NCBI GenBank assembly: GCA_038363005.1
Contig: JBBQBI010000020.1
Span: 31,201-95,200 of the forward strand
Length of the DNA stretch: 64,000 nt
Reading direction: 5' to 3'
Origin: JAKOWB01 sp038363005
GTDB taxonomy: Bacteria > Pseudomonadota > Alphaproteobacteria > Kiloniellales > JACOMY01
Shown: positions 47,243 through 58,600 of the stretch, in pieces
Numbering within the stretch: position 1 is the stretch's first letter
How the letters are laid out: the number at the start of each line of letters is the position of its first letter
Made by a program: the position numbers and the translations under genes
The notes under the pieces: model-generated
What the model was told of the DNA's origin: nothing
The model's input: the letters and a program-made list of their open reading frames with translations, nothing else
Database searches by the model: none

Positions 47243-48433
47243 ATGCCGAATTTCAAGACCATCCGCGACCTCGATCTGGCCGGCAAGCGCGTGCTGCTGC
47301 GCGCCGACTTCAACGTGCCGCTGCAAGACGGCCGGGTCAGCGATACCACGCGCCTCGACCGCACCGTGCCGACGATCCGCGCCCTGGTCGCCGGCGGCGC
47401 CAAGGTAATCATGCTGTCCCACCTGGGACGGCCCAAGGGGCGCGACGCTAGCCAGTCGCTGCGGGCCGTGGTGGCACCGCTGTCGCAGGCGCTGGGCCAG
47501 CCAGTCGCCTTCGCCGCCGACTGCGTCGGACCGGTGGCGCAACAGGCCGTGGCGGCGCTGCCGGCGGGCGGCGTGCTGCTGCTGGAGAACCTGCGCTTCC
47601 ACGCCGGCGAGGAGGCCAACGATCCTGCCTTCGTCACCGCGCTGGCGGCGCTGGGCGATCTCTTCGTCAACGATGCGTTTTCCGCCGCGCACCGCGCGCA
47701 TGCCTCGACCACGGGGCTGGCGCACGCCCTGCCGTCCGCCGCCGGGCTGCTGATGCAGGAGGAGCTGGAGCACCTGAGCCGCGCGCTCGACAAGCCGACC
47801 CGCCCGGTCATCGCCATCGTCGGCGGTGCCAAGGTCTCCACCAAGCTGGAGCTGCTGGGCAACCTGGTGACGCGGGTCCAGGTGCTGGTGATCGGCGGCG
47901 GCATGGCCAACACCTTCCTGCACGCCCAAGGCATCGCCGTCGGCAAGTCGCTGTGCGAACGCGACCTGGCCGACACCGCGCGCGCCATCGCCGCCCAGGC
48001 CCAGGCCGCCGGCTGCCGCATCCTGCTGCCGCTGGACGGCGTGGTCGCCACCGCGCTGAAGCCCGGCGTCGTCACCACCGTGACGGCGATCGACGCCGTG
48101 CCGGCCGACCAGATGATCCTCGACCTCGGCCCGGACAGCGTGGCGGAGATCATCGGCGCGTTGCGTGGCGCGCGCACCTTGGTGTGGAACGGCCCGCTGG
48201 GCGCTTTCGAGACGCCGCCCTTCGACGCCGCCACCGTCGCGGTGGCCCGCGCCGTGGCCGCGATGACGGCCGCCGGCACGCTGCTGTCGGTGGCGGGCGG
48301 CGGCGATACCGTGGCCGCGCTGGCGCACGCCGGTGTCGAGGACGGCTTGAGCTATGTCTCCACCGCCGGCGGCGCTTTCCTGGAGTGGCTCGAGGGCAAG
48401 ACCCTGCCTGGCGTCGCCGCCCTCATGGGCTAG
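47243..48433 (+). CDS. pgk: Phosphoglycerate kinase
   Basis: The 396-residue enzyme has KRVLLRADFNVPLQDGRVSD at the N-terminus, the substrate-site LSHLGRPKG, FVNDAFSAAHRAHASTTGLA and GGDTVAAL near the C-terminus. It catalyses the phosphotransfer from 1,3-bisphosphoglycerate to ADP in glycolysis. The gene stands alone; gap or fba are not adjacent as they often are. It converges on azlD with the stops overlapping in CTAG. A GGGAGCGAGGG ribosome site precedes the ATG. Confidence 0.97.
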   Translation: MPNFKTIRDLDLAGKRVLLRADFNVPLQDGRVSDTTRLDRTVPTIRALVAGGAKVIMLSHLGRPKGRDASQSLRAVVAPLSQALGQPVAFAADCVGPVAQQAVAALPAGGVLLLENLRFHAGEEANDPAFVTALAALGDLFVNDAFSAAHRAHASTTGLAHALPSAAGLLMQEELEHLSRALDKPTRPVIAIVGGAKVSTKLELLGNLVTRVQVLVIGGGMANTFLHAQGIAVGKSLCERDLADTARAIAAQAQAAGCRILLPLDGVVATALKPGVVTTVTAIDAVPADQMILDLGPDSVAEIIGALRGARTLVWNGPLGAFETPPFDAATVAVARAVAAMTAAGTLLSVAGGGDTVAALAHAGVEDGLSYVSTAGGAFLEWLEGKTLPGVAALMG

Positions 48434-48771
48434 CCGAACAGCGCCAGCCAATCGAGCAGCGCCAGGGTGCCGCAACCGGCGAGGCAACCGATCAGCACGC
48501 CGCCGCGGCGCCAGGCATAGAAGGCGCCGACCCCGGCAAGCGTCGCCAGGATGCGGTCGGGCAGCGCGGTGGTGGCCAGCGGCCCGGATGGCAGCAGGAT
48601 CATGCGGGCCACCAAGCCGGCCATCAACGCATAGGCGACGCAGGCGATCCATTCGAACAGCGCGCCGTCGGTCCGCAGGCGCCCGGACAGCACGACGCCC
48701 AGGCCACGCCAGGCATAGGTCACCAGCGCCCCGACCAGCAGTACCAGCAGCGGCCACCAGTCCTGCATCAT
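48430..48771 (-). CDS. azlD: AzlD family branched-chain amino acid transport protein
   Basis: A 113-residue protein with about four membrane segments (LLVLLVGALVTYAWRGLGVV and others). AzlD is the small subunit of the AzlCD exporter for branched-chain amino acids and related compounds. It overlaps the azlC stop by four bases. It converges on pgk with a shared CTAG. Confidence 0.88.
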   Translation of the reverse strand: MMQDWWPLLVLLVGALVTYAWRGLGVVLSGRLRTDGALFEWIACVAYALMAGLVARMILLPSGPLATTALPDRILATLAGVGAFYAWRRGGVLIGCLAGCGTLALLDWLALFG

Positions 48772-49511
48772 GTCGCCTTCCGCTGCCCCAGCCAGAAGGC
48801 CAGGCTGCCACCGATCAGGCCGGCGCCCAGCAGGCTCCAGTCAGGGTCCAGCAGGAACAGCGCCGGCCCCAGCACGAAGCCCAGCGTCAGGGCATAGCGC
48901 CGGGTGCGCAGGCGCAGGTCGCCCAGGAACATCACCATGAAATAGATCGGATTGAGGAACAGCAGCGCCAGGCTGACGCGCTCCGGCAAAGCACCCGGCA
49001 GCTGGTAGCCGATGGCGGTGCAGGCCAGCGAGGCGCCCCACAGCGCCAGGGTAAAGCCGGTGAAGAAGGCCAGGCGTTCATTCGCCGGCAGGCGCGGTGC
49101 CACTTGCAGAGTGACCGCCCACCCGGTCACCGCGATCCAGTGCGCCGCCAGAAAGTAGCGCCAGCGCGGCAGGCCCGGCGTGCGCAGCCAGGGCAGCAAA
49201 GTCATCGTCATCGGCAGCAGCCGGGCGGCCGAGAAGCCGACACCCAGCGCGATGGCCAGCAGGGTGGCGTGCAGGGCATAGAGCTCGACCAGCAGGATCT
49301 GTCCCGGCAGCGCCCAGGCGGTAGCGGTGGACAGCAGCCCCTGCCAGATCGCCATGCCGGATTCCCGCACCAGCGCGCCAAAGCCCAGGTAGCTGGCGCC
49401 CAGCGCCAGCATCGGCACGCCGACCGCGGCGCGCAGGCCGCCGACCAGGGCGCGCCGCGGCGTGCCGTAGCCCCTAGGCTCCTCGTCGGCGGGCGTTACA
49501 GCCAATGTCAT
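48768..49511 (-). CDS. azlC: AzlC family permease
   Basis: A 247-residue membrane protein with about five to six segments and the AzlC-type residues ATAWALPGQILLVELY. The N-terminus before the first membrane segment is about 25 residues. It pairs with AzlD to export branched-chain amino acids or analogues. The ATG at 49511 starts 76 bases from the RTX1 stop region. A GGAACGCGC hairpin-like element is discussed separately. Confidence 0.9.
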   Translation of the reverse strand: MTLAVTPADEEPRGYGTPRRALVGGLRAAVGVPMLALGASYLGFGALVRESGMAIWQGLLSTATAWALPGQILLVELYALHATLLAIALGVGFSAARLLPMTMTLLPWLRTPGLPRWRYFLAAHWIAVTGWAVTLQVAPRLPANERLAFFTGFTLALWGASLACTAIGYQLPGALPERVSLALLFLNPIYFMVMFLGDLRLRTRRYALTLGFVLGPALFLLDPDWSLLGAGLIGGSLAFWLGQRKAT

Positions 49512-49551
49512 GGCCGGCGAGCCTAGGGCGCTGCCCGGCGGGGGACCAGAG

Positions 49552-49574
49552 GGCCGGTCGCAAGGCGACCGGCC
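49552..49574. terminator. Hairpin downstream of RTX1
   Basis: A perfect 10-bp stem GGCCGGTCGC / GCGACCGGCC with loop AAG lies 14-36 bases after the RTX1 stop and before azlC. There is no T-rich tail, so it could stall or protect the RTX1 transcript rather than end it by itself. Confidence 0.55.
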
Positions 49575-49587
49575 GCAGCCGCATGGC

Positions 49588-51891
49588 TCAGCAGTCCATC
49601 ACTTTGGTGAAGGCCGTAAAGGTCTGGCTGCCGCTGTCCCATTCCGCCGACCAGATGTCGCGGCTGTACTTGCCGGGCGCGGTGGCGCCGTTGCCGGCAT
49701 CGTTGTTGGCGAAGTCGAAGAGGTTGATGGTGGCGATGTCGCCCTTGGCGAAGGTGACGCTGCCGCCGGTGTCGAAGGTGATGAGGACGTTCGAGGCGCC
49801 GTACTGGATCGTCACCTCGGTGGGGTCGACGCCGTCGAAGTTGGGCGCCGCGTCGTTGCCCCAGAACAGCACCAGGCCATCGGCATCCGGCCCGCCGAAG
49901 ATGGTGTCGTTGCCTTCGTTGCGGCCGATGTAGTGGATGTCGAGGCCGGCGCCGCCGAAGATCGTGTCGTTGCCGAAGCCGGCGTAGGTGTTGTCGACCC
50001 CGGCGCCGCCGTAAATCGTATCGGCGCCGTTGCCGCCCCAGATGTAGTCCTTGCCGGAACCCGCCTCGATGTAGTCGTTGATGCCGACACCGGCGTTGTT
50101 GCCGCGCATCGAGATGTAGTCCGAGCCCGAGCCGCCGAACACCGAGATGCCGTTGCCCAGGATCTGGCTGAAAGCGGCGGCGTCGTCGGCTCCGAGGAAG
50201 TAGTCGTTGCCGTCACCCAACAGCACCACCTCGAAGGAGGCGTGGGTGCCGCCGGCGATGAAATGGCTGGTGTTAAGCTGCACTTGGTCAGCGCCAGAGG
50301 TGCCGACCAGTGTGTCGCGCCCAGCGCCGCCGAAGATCGCCGCGTCGTTGAAGTCGAAGAAGATCACGTCGTTGCCAGACTCGCCGTAGAGGCTGTCGAT
50401 GCCGCCAGCACCGTCCAGCGAGTCGTTGCCATCCTGGCCGCGCAGCGCGTTGGTGGCGCCGTCGCCGAGCAGCGTGTCATTGGCCTGGCTGCCCAGCAGG
50501 TTCTCGATGCTGAAGAGGCGCGCCGAATCGTTGCCCATGGTGCCCAGGCCAGTGGCTAGGTTGGCTTTGACCGACAGCGACAGATCGGCCCAGCTGGCCC
50601 AGTCGCTGCCGTCGCCGCCATAGAGCGAATCGGTCCCGCTGGCGCCCGGCATCAGCGTGTCGTCGCCCAGCCCGCCGAAGAAGGTGTTGAGCCAGGGTGA
50701 CTCGTCGACCTGATAACCCTGGAGGGTGTCGTTGAAGTCAGAGCCGATGGCGGCGTTGTAGGCGTTGTCGCCGGTGAAGGTGTCGCCATCGGCCCAGTTG
50801 AAATAGCCCTTGGCCGTGGTTCCGTTGGCGTCATAGATCAGCGCGACGCGGCCGGGCGAGGCCGAGTAGTCCACGACCTCGCTGCCGTAGTAGTCGTCGT
50901 AGCGGTCGGCGCCGGCCGAGCCGATGAAGTAATCGTTGCCGGGACCGCCGAACACCGTGTCGGTGCCGTCGCCTGGATCGATGGTGTCGTTCTCGTCGCC
51001 GCCGAACAGCGTATCGTTGCCGACACCGCCCAGTAGATAGTCTTCGCCGGAAAGGCCGTACAGCGTGTCGTTGCCGGCCAGGCCCCACAGGGTGTTGGCT
51101 ACCGAACCGCCGCTCTGGCCCATCAACACGTCGTTGAAGGAGGAGCCGACGATGTGCTCGAAGCCGGTGGTGGAATCGTTTTCGGCGTCGCCGCCGCTTT
51201 CCTTCTGCCCGTCGTCCAGGCGCACGTCCACCGCCGCCGGCGAGTCGCTGTAGTCCAGCGTGTCCTGCCCGGCGCCACCATAGAGAACGTCGCTGCCCGA
51301 GCCGCCATTCACCAGGTCGTCGCCATTGCCCCCGTCGATGCTGTCGGTGCTGTTGCCGCCATAGAGGGTATCGTTGCCCGAGTTGCCGGCCAGCAGGTCG
51401 GTGCCGGAGCCGGCGCCGCCGTAAATCAGGTCGCTGCCCGAGCCGCCGTACAGCGAGTCATTGTTCGAGCCGCCGTCGAGCCGATCGTCGCCGTTGCCGC
51501 CGTAGACACTGTCGCGGCCGTTGCCGCCATAGAGGCTGTCGCCGCTGTCGTCGCCCAGTAGCTTGTCGTTGCCGTCGTCGCCGAACAGCGTGTCGATGCC
51601 CGGGCCGCCATAGACCAGGTCGTCGTTGTTGCCGCCATAGAGCGTGTCATTGCCGCCGGCGCCCCACAGCGTGTCATTACCGCCATAGCCCAGTATGAGA
51701 TCATCGGCGTTGCCGCCGGTGAGCAGGTTGACGGAGCTGGAACCGGTGATCGTGTTGGTCGCCGCGAAGGTGGTGAACCCGCCGCCGCCGCCACCGGCCA
51801 GGGGCGCATCAAGGGACAAGGGCGAGAGCAGCAGGTCGCTGCCTGTCAAGCCACTCGACGGGACCCCACCGGCCGACTGATCCAACGCCAT
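49588..51891 (-). CDS. RTX (hemolysin-type calcium-binding repeat) protein 1
   Basis: The 767-residue protein begins without a signal peptide (MALDQSAGGVPSSGL). From about residue 45 there are many glycine-rich nonapeptide repeats of the type GGxGxDxLx (e.g. LYGGNGRDSVYGG), forming calcium-binding parallel beta-rolls. A module from residue 515 to the end is shared with the other RTX proteins and ends WSAEWDSGSQTFTAFTKV then MDC. Such proteins are secreted through type I exporters with an uncleaved C-terminal signal. It lacks an obvious enzymatic domain. AT-rich upstream sequence holds a 16-base direct repeat. Confidence 0.9.
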   Translation of the reverse strand: MALDQSAGGVPSSGLTGSDLLLSPLSLDAPLAGGGGGGFTTFAATNTITGSSSVNLLTGGNADDLILGYGGNDTLWGAGGNDTLYGGNNDDLVYGGPGIDTLFGDDGNDKLLGDDSGDSLYGGNGRDSVYGGNGDDRLDGGSNNDSLYGGSGSDLIYGGAGSGTDLLAGNSGNDTLYGGNSTDSIDGGNGDDLVNGGSGSDVLYGGAGQDTLDYSDSPAAVDVRLDDGQKESGGDAENDSTTGFEHIVGSSFNDVLMGQSGGSVANTLWGLAGNDTLYGLSGEDYLLGGVGNDTLFGGDENDTIDPGDGTDTVFGGPGNDYFIGSAGADRYDDYYGSEVVDYSASPGRVALIYDANGTTAKGYFNWADGDTFTGDNAYNAAIGSDFNDTLQGYQVDESPWLNTFFGGLGDDTLMPGASGTDSLYGGDGSDWASWADLSLSVKANLATGLGTMGNDSARLFSIENLLGSQANDTLLGDGATNALRGQDGNDSLDGAGGIDSLYGESGNDVIFFDFNDAAIFGGAGRDTLVGTSGADQVQLNTSHFIAGGTHASFEVVLLGDGNDYFLGADDAAAFSQILGNGISVFGGSGSDYISMRGNNAGVGINDYIEAGSGKDYIWGGNGADTIYGGAGVDNTYAGFGNDTIFGGAGLDIHYIGRNEGNDTIFGGPDADGLVLFWGNDAAPNFDGVDPTEVTIQYGASNVLITFDTGGSVTFAKGDIATINLFDFANNDAGNGATAPGKYSRDIWSAEWDSGSQTFTAFTKVMDC

Positions 51892-51979
51892 TTCTGCATA
51901 CCCGCCGAAACTGGAGCGGTCTGCCCGACTCTGCCGGTCAGGATGACCAATTGGATAAAGTCATAACGAGATATTCGCG

Positions 51980-52025
51980 AAAATGGAATGCTATTCAATA
52001 TTAGATAGCAAAATGGGATGGTATT
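51980..52025. repeat. Imperfect 16-base direct repeat upstream of RTX1
   Basis: AAAATGGAATGCTATT (51980-51995) and AAAATGGGATGGTATT (52010-52025) match at 14 of 16 positions and start 30 bases apart, about three helical turns. Between them the inverted repeat TGCTAT-N10-ATAGCA overlaps both. They lie 89-134 bases upstream of the RTX1 ATG in an AT-rich gap. Confidence 0.55.
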
Positions 52026-52074
52026 GCGCGCTAACTGATTGATTCTCCAGGGATGATCACGGGCGACCTTGAGC

Positions 52075-55000
52075 CTAGCCGTCGATGACCTTGGTGAAGG
52101 CGGTGAAGGTTTGGCTGCCGCTGTCCCATTCCGCCGACCAGACATCGCGGCTGTATTTGCCGGGCGCGGTGGCACCGTTTCCGGCGTCGTTGTTGGCGAA
52201 GTCGAAGAGGTTGATGGTGGCGATATCGCCCTTGGCGAAAGTGACGCTGCCGCCGGTGTCGAAGGTGATGACGACGTTCGAGGCGCCGTACTGGATCGTC
52301 ACCTCGCCGGGGTCGACGCCGTCGTAGTAGGTGGCATCGTTGCCCCAGAACAGCACCAGGCCGTCGGCGTCCGGGCCACCGAAGATGGTGTCGTTGCCCT
52401 CGTTGCGGCCGACGTAGTCGATGTCGAAGCCGGCACCGCCGAAGATTGTGTCGTTGCCGAAGCCGCCATAGGTGTTGTCGTTGCCGGCGCCGCCGTAGAG
52501 GGTATCGGCACCGTTGCCGCCCCAGATGTAGTCGTTGCCGGAACCCGCCTCGATGTAGTCATTGATGCCGACAGCGGCATTGTTGCCGCGCATCGAGATG
52601 TAGTCGGCGCCCGAACCACCGAACACCGAGATGCCGTTGCCCTGGATCTGGCTGAAGCTGGCGGCGCTGCTGCTGCCGAGGAAGTAGTCGTTGCCGTCGC
52701 CCAGCTGCACCACCTCGAAGGCGGCATAGGTGCTGCCTTGCAGGAAGGCCGCGTTGTCCAACTGGATGGCGTCGGCGCCCGAGGTGCCGATCAGCGTGTC
52801 ACGCCCGGCGCCACCGATGCTGCGGGCGTCGGCCGCGTCAAAGTAGATGACATCGTCGCCATTGCCGCCAAACAGGCTGTCGGCACCCAGGCCGCCGTCC
52901 AGCGTGTCGGCGCCGCTGCCGGCCGCCAGCGTGTCGTTGCCGGCGCCGCCAAAGGCCGTCATGCGGGTGAGATCGGTGCCGTCTGAGCCAACGAAGAGCT
53001 TGTCGTCGCCACCACCACCATAGAAGCGGAGCGAGGTGACGTCGTTCTGCGGATCGACCTGCAGCGTGTCGGCGCCCGAAAGGCTGCCGAGGAAGTCGAA
53101 GGTCTCGATGGAGAAGTGCTGCAGCACCTGGTTGCCGCCGCCGAAGAAGAACTCCTTGTTGAGCACGTAGCTGGCGGCATCCCGCGCCGAAACGTGGAAG
53201 AGGATCTGGTCGAAGCCACTATCGCCGAAGATGGTCGCCTGGTTGACGCCGAAGGCGTCGCTCTGCTCGTCCAGCACGAAGCGGTCGTTGCCCGAGCCGC
53301 CGGCCAGCGTGTCGGTGCCGCCGGCCTGCTGGGTGAAGAGGTCGTCGCCGGCGCCGCCGTAGTACTGCTCGTTGCCGCTGCCGTCGGTGACGTTGTCGTT
53401 GCCGCTGCCGGCGTAGAGCGTGGTGATGACACTGTCCATGCCGACCGCGGCATTGGCGGCATAGACATCGCCGCCCGAACCCATGTCGATGGTCGTCGCG
53501 GTGATGCCGGCGGCGGCAAAGTCGCCGCCGATGGCGAAGACCTCGCCCATCAGCGAGCCCGACAGGTAATAGCGCTCGAAGGACTGCGCGCTGGTCTGGC
53601 CGTTGGCACCGCCATTCAGCAGGAAGCTGCTGGTGGCACCGGCGCTGACGGTCCAGCTGGACGCCAAGGTCGGACTACCCAAGCCGATGAAGAGGTCGAC
53701 CCCCGACTGGCCATAGATGCTGTCGCTGCCCTGGTTGTAACCGGTCAGGTAGACGTCGTTGCCGTCACCGGCGACGAAGGTGTCGGCGCCGCTGCCGCCG
53801 GCCATGGAATCGATGCCGGAGTGGCCGATCGCCGTGTCGCTGCCGGAGCCGCCGGCGATCGATAGCACGATGCTCTCGAACAGCGTCGCCCCGGCGCCGA
53901 CACCGATCACCGTGTCGTTGCCCAGGTTGCCGTCGAAGTAGATGCGCTGCAGGCCGCTGTTGCTGCCACCGACGGCGAAGGTCAGGGTGTCAGCGCCCTG
54001 GCCGGCGAAGAGCGACAGCCCCTCGACCGCGGTGCCGCCGCCGCGCTCGGTCGGCGCCGCGGTGCCGTCGGCGATCTTCCAGTTCATGCCGGGCGAGGGC
54101 GCGGTCTGCGTCACGTTCCAGCGCCGTCCGGTGGCGCCTTCGTCGGTCAGGATGTACTGGTCGTTGCCGGCGCCGCCATAGAACTGCTCCAGGTCGCCGG
54201 TGACGACCTTTTGCAGCACCGTGTCGTTGCCGCTGCCGCCATAGTTGGTGTCGTTGGCCGAGCCACCGATCAGCGTGTCGTCGCCATCGTCGCCGAACAG
54301 CGTATCGACCGAGCTGCCGCCATAGAGCGTGTCGCGCGCACTGCCGCCGAACAGGCGGTCCAGGCCGGCGCCGACGCCGCCATAGAGGGTGTCGAGGCCG
54401 CTACCGCCGAACACCGAATCGTCGGCGACACCACCATCGAGGATGTCGTTGCCGTTGCCACCATAGAGCCAGTCGATGGACGAGCCACCATAGAGCGCGT
54501 CGTTGCCATCCTCGCCCAGCAGCGTGTCCTGCGAACTGCCGCCATAGAGGGTGTCGCCGCCGCTGCCGCCGAACAGCCGTTCCACGCCGGCGCCGGCGCC
54601 GCCGAAGATGGTGTCGTTGCCGCTAGCGCCATAGACCGAGTCGTCGGCCGAACCGGCATCGATCACGTCGTCGCCCGCCCCGCCATAGAGGGAGTCGGTC
54701 GAGCTGCCGCCGAACAGGCTGTCGGCGCCGCTGCCGCCGTAGAGGTAGTCGACGCCGCCGCCAGGACCGCCGATCAGCGTATCGGCGCCGCTACCGCCAT
54801 AGGCGGAGTCGTCAGCCGATCCGGTGTCGAGATAGTCGTTGCCATCGCCGCCATCCAGCGTGTCGGTGGCGTCGCCGCCGTAGAGCGAGTCGTCGCCGGC
54901 ACCGCCGAACAGGCGGTCGGCGCCGTTGTCGGTGTCGCCGCCGATGATGGTGTCGTTACCGGACCCGCCATAGAGCGAGTCGGTGGCGACACCGCCGTCC

Positions 55001-55475
55001 AGCAGATCCGCGCCCGATCCGCCATAGAGGCTGTCGGCGCCGTCGCCACCGTAGAGCAGATCGCCGCCCAGGCCGCCGAACAGCGTGTCGGTGGCCGCCG
55101 CGCCATACAGCGAATCGTTGCCCTGGTCGCCATAGAGGATGTCGACCGCATCCTCGCCGAACAGCGTGTCGGCGCCGGAGCCGCCATAGAGCGTGTCGTT
55201 GTTGTTGCCACCGAACAGGCTGTCACTGCTGCTCAGACCCCAGATGGTGTCGTCACCGTTTTCGCCATAGATGGCGTCGGCGGCATCGGTGCCGGTCAGC
55301 TTGTTGTTGCCGGGGGTGCCGTGATGGTGTTGGCGGCGGCAAGCGTGGTGAAGCCGCTGCCGGACGCACCAGCGCTGGAGAGCGCCGTGCTGAATGCCAA
55401 GGGCGACAACAGGACATCGCCCGCAGCCACCCCACTGCCGGGGGTGCCGTGCCCCAGGCTACGCCGCTTTGCCAT
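52075..55475 (-). pseudogene. RTX protein 2, apparent one-base frameshift near the N-terminus
   Basis: Two frames make up one RTX gene of about 1,130 residues. The first starts at ATG 55475 (MAKRRSLGHGTPGSGVAAGD) and reads through GFTTLAAANTI, homologous to the RTX1 start. It then meets a TGA at 55296-55298. The rest is open in another frame from about 55320 down to 52075, beginning TGTPGNNKLTG, and has no start codon until a GTG at 54666. One missing base near 55311-55322, within ACGGCACCCCCGG, explains it. The long frame has several RTX arrays, a middle region of non-repeat sequence, and the shared C-terminal module ending in WSAEWDSGSQTFTAFTKV. It is called a pseudogene on the given sequence; assembly error is possible. 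Confidence 0.82.
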
Positions 55476-55643
55476 ACGCTGATGTACCGCCGAAGATTGC
55501 TGCCAGGTCGTGGAGCTACCGGCAGCCGCCAGCCAGCCAGCATTCCAAGTTGAATATCAATATGTCTTTTATAACCAAATATGCAAGGGGTGCCGGCTGC
55601 TGTGGGCCAGATCCCGCAAGTATTAGCCGGTCAATTCAGCGCC

Positions 55644-58600
55644 TTAGCCATCGACGACCTTGGTGAAGGCGGTGAAGGTCTGGCTACCGCTGTCCCACTC
55701 GGCCGACCAGACGTCGCGCACATACTGCGGCGGCGGGGTGGCGGAGTTGCCGGCGTCGCCATTGGCGTAGTCGAAGAGGTTGAGCGTCTGCACCGCGCCC
55801 TTGCCGAAGGTGATGGAGCCGCTGCTGCCGTCGGTGAAGGTGATGGTGACGTCGGTCAGGCCATAGGTGATCAGGACCTCGCTGGGGTCGACGCCATCGT
55901 AGGTCGGCGTGACCTCCAGTGCGTCATTGCCCCAGAAGATCACCAGGCCTTCGGCATCCTTGATCGAGTCATTGCCTTCGTCGCGGCCGAAGTAGACCAC
56001 GTCGTAGCCGCTGCCACCGGAGATCTTGTCATTGCCGAAGCCGCCGTAGATGGCGTCGTTGCCGCTGTCACCAGAGACCACGTCGCTGCCGCCGCCGCCC
56101 CAGATGACGTCATTGCCGTTGCCGCCATAGAGCGAGTCGTCGTTGCCGACGATGGCACCGTTGCCGCGCGCCGCGATGTAGTCGGCGCCGCTGCCGCCGA
56201 ACACCGCCACGCCGCCGGCGCCATAACTCAGGAAGTCGCTGGAGACCGAGGAGCCGAGGAAGTAGTCGTTGCCGCTGCCGAGCTGGATGGTCTCGAAGGA
56301 GGCGAAGCCGCCGGCGAAGTGGAACGGCGCCTGGTTCATCTGGATGGCATCGTTGCCGATGCCGCCAACCAGCGTGTCCATGCCAAGGCCGCCCATGATC
56401 GCGGCGTCCAGCGCATCGTAGATCACCACGTCGTTGCCGCTGCCGCCGAACAGCGAGTCGGCGCCCTTGCCGCCGTCCAGCCGGTCGCTGCCGGACTGCC
56501 CGAACAGCCAGTTGACCCCGGGGCCACCGGTCAGCACATCGTTGAAGTTGGAACCGACCAGGTGTTCGATGCCGGTCAGCACGTCACCCTGCGCGTCGCC
56601 GCCGGTCGCCGGCGACGCTGAGACGAGGTCGACCTGCACGCCGGCGGTCGACAGCGTGTAGGAGGCGATGTCGTTCAGCCCGGCGCCGCCATCCAGGAAG
56701 TCGGCGCCCGAGCCGCCCATCACCAGATCGTCGGCCGCGCCGCCCAGCAGGCTGTCGGCACCCGAACCGCCGGACAGGAAATCATTGCCGTCGAAGCCGG
56801 CCAGGGTATTGGTCCCGAGGCTACCGATCAGCGTGTCCGCCAAGGCGGAGCCCAGCACGTTCTCCACCGTGGTGTAGATATCGCCGGCCGCCAGGCCGCC
56901 GCTGCCCAGGCCGGTGACGAAGTTCACCGTCACGCCGGCCAGTGAGGCGCGATAGTCGACCGTGTCGCTGCCGGCCCCGCCGATGTAGCTGTCGGTGCCG
57001 GCGCCGCCGATCAGCAGGTCGTTGCCCGCGGCGCCATCGAGGATCGCCGCCCCCAACAGGGACGACAGCGTATCGCCGCTGTCGTTGACGTCGGAGCCGC
57101 GCACCGCCTCGATCCCGACCAGCGTATCGCCGACCTGGTCGCCGCCGCCGGCGCCGGTCTGCGCCGTGCTGCTGCCCAGCGTCACTGTCACCGCCGCCGA
57201 GGAGCTGATGTAGTCCGCCCAGTCGAGGCCAGTGCCACCGACCAGGGTGTCGGCGCCGGCGCGCCCCTCCAGCGTGTCATTGCCGTCGCCGCCGACCAGC
57301 GTGTTGACCCCGGCGGTGCCACGGATCGCATCGTTGAAGCTGGTGCCGATGGCGTTCTCAATGGTGACCAGCGTGTCGTTGGGATCGACCAGACCGACGA
57401 AGGATTGCGTTTGCGCCGCCAGGTCGATCAGCACGCCGACGCTGGCGCCGTCGTAGCTGGCGGTGTCCAGGCCGCTGCCGCCGATCAGCGTATCGGCGCC
57501 GAGCGAGAAGCGCAGCAGGTCGGCACCCGAGCCGCCGATCAACAGGTTGGCGACCCCGGCCAGGTTGGTGCCACGCAGCGTGTCGGCGCCAGAGCCGCCG
57601 ATCACGGTCTCCACCTGGGTGTACCAGTCGCCGGCCGCCAAGCCGCCGGAGCCCAGGCCGGTCGTCAGGTCGACGTTGACCGCGCCGGCCGAGGCGGCGT
57701 AGCTGACGATATCGCCGCCGCTGCCACCGTCGAAGGATTCCGCCGCCGCCGCGCCGGCCAGCGAGTCCTTGCCGCTGTTGCCAAAGAAGGTCGCCGCGCC
57801 CAGCACGCTGCTGAAGCTGTCGGCCAGGCTGCTGCCGAGGATCACCTCGATCCGGGTCAGGGTATCGCCCTGCGCGTCGCCGCCGGTCTCCGTGAAGGCA
57901 TCGCCCAGGGTGACGTTGACCCCGGCCGCGGAGAGCCGGTAGTCAGCCATATCGACGCCGTTGCCGCCATCGAGGAAGTCGCCGCCGCCGCGGCCGACCA
58001 GCGTGTCATTGCCGTCATTGCCGAGCAGCGAGTTGACGTTGGCGTCGCCCGCCAGGGTGTCGGCGAAGGCGGAGCCGAACAGATGCTCGATGCCGGCCAG
58101 CACGTCGCCCTGCGCCTCGCCGCTCGACTGCGAAGCCAGGGTCAGGTCGACCTTCACCAAGGCGCTGGAGTTGGTGTAGTCACCCCAGTCCTGGCCAGAG
58201 CCGCCGAACAGCGAATCCGCCGCGGCGCCGCCTTGCAGCGTGTCGTTGCCCGACTCGCCAATCAGCGCGTCTAGGCCCGAGCCACCGGTCAATGTGTCGT
58301 GGCCGCCGCTGGAACCGAACTTCAGCAAGCGCTGGAACACGTCGCGATCGGCACCGCTGGTGCCGGCGCCATCCCAGGTGACGACGATGGTGCCGCTGGG
58401 CAGCGTGGTCAGATTGGGCTCGTTCTGCGCCCCGGCGGTCAGCGAGTTGATGGTGATGGGACTGCCGACGGCGGTGCCGGCGGCGTTGAAGCGCTGACCG
58501 ACCAGGTCGGTGGTGGCGCCAGTGTTGGTTTCCCACACCGCGAAGAAGCCGCCGTCCGGCAAGGCCGTCACCACGGCGAAGTTTTCCGCCGTGCCGGTCG

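Noticed and set aside
50900..51750. Regularly spaced short DNA repeats resembling a CRISPR
   Set aside because: They encode the RTX nonapeptide repeat (GGxGxDxLx) in the RTX1 frame; no conserved repeat-spacer unit or cas gene is present.
54211..55482. Plus-strand open frame over the RTX2 N-terminal region
   Set aside because: It is the antisense reading of RTX repeats (Val/Ala/Arg repeats) with no independent support.
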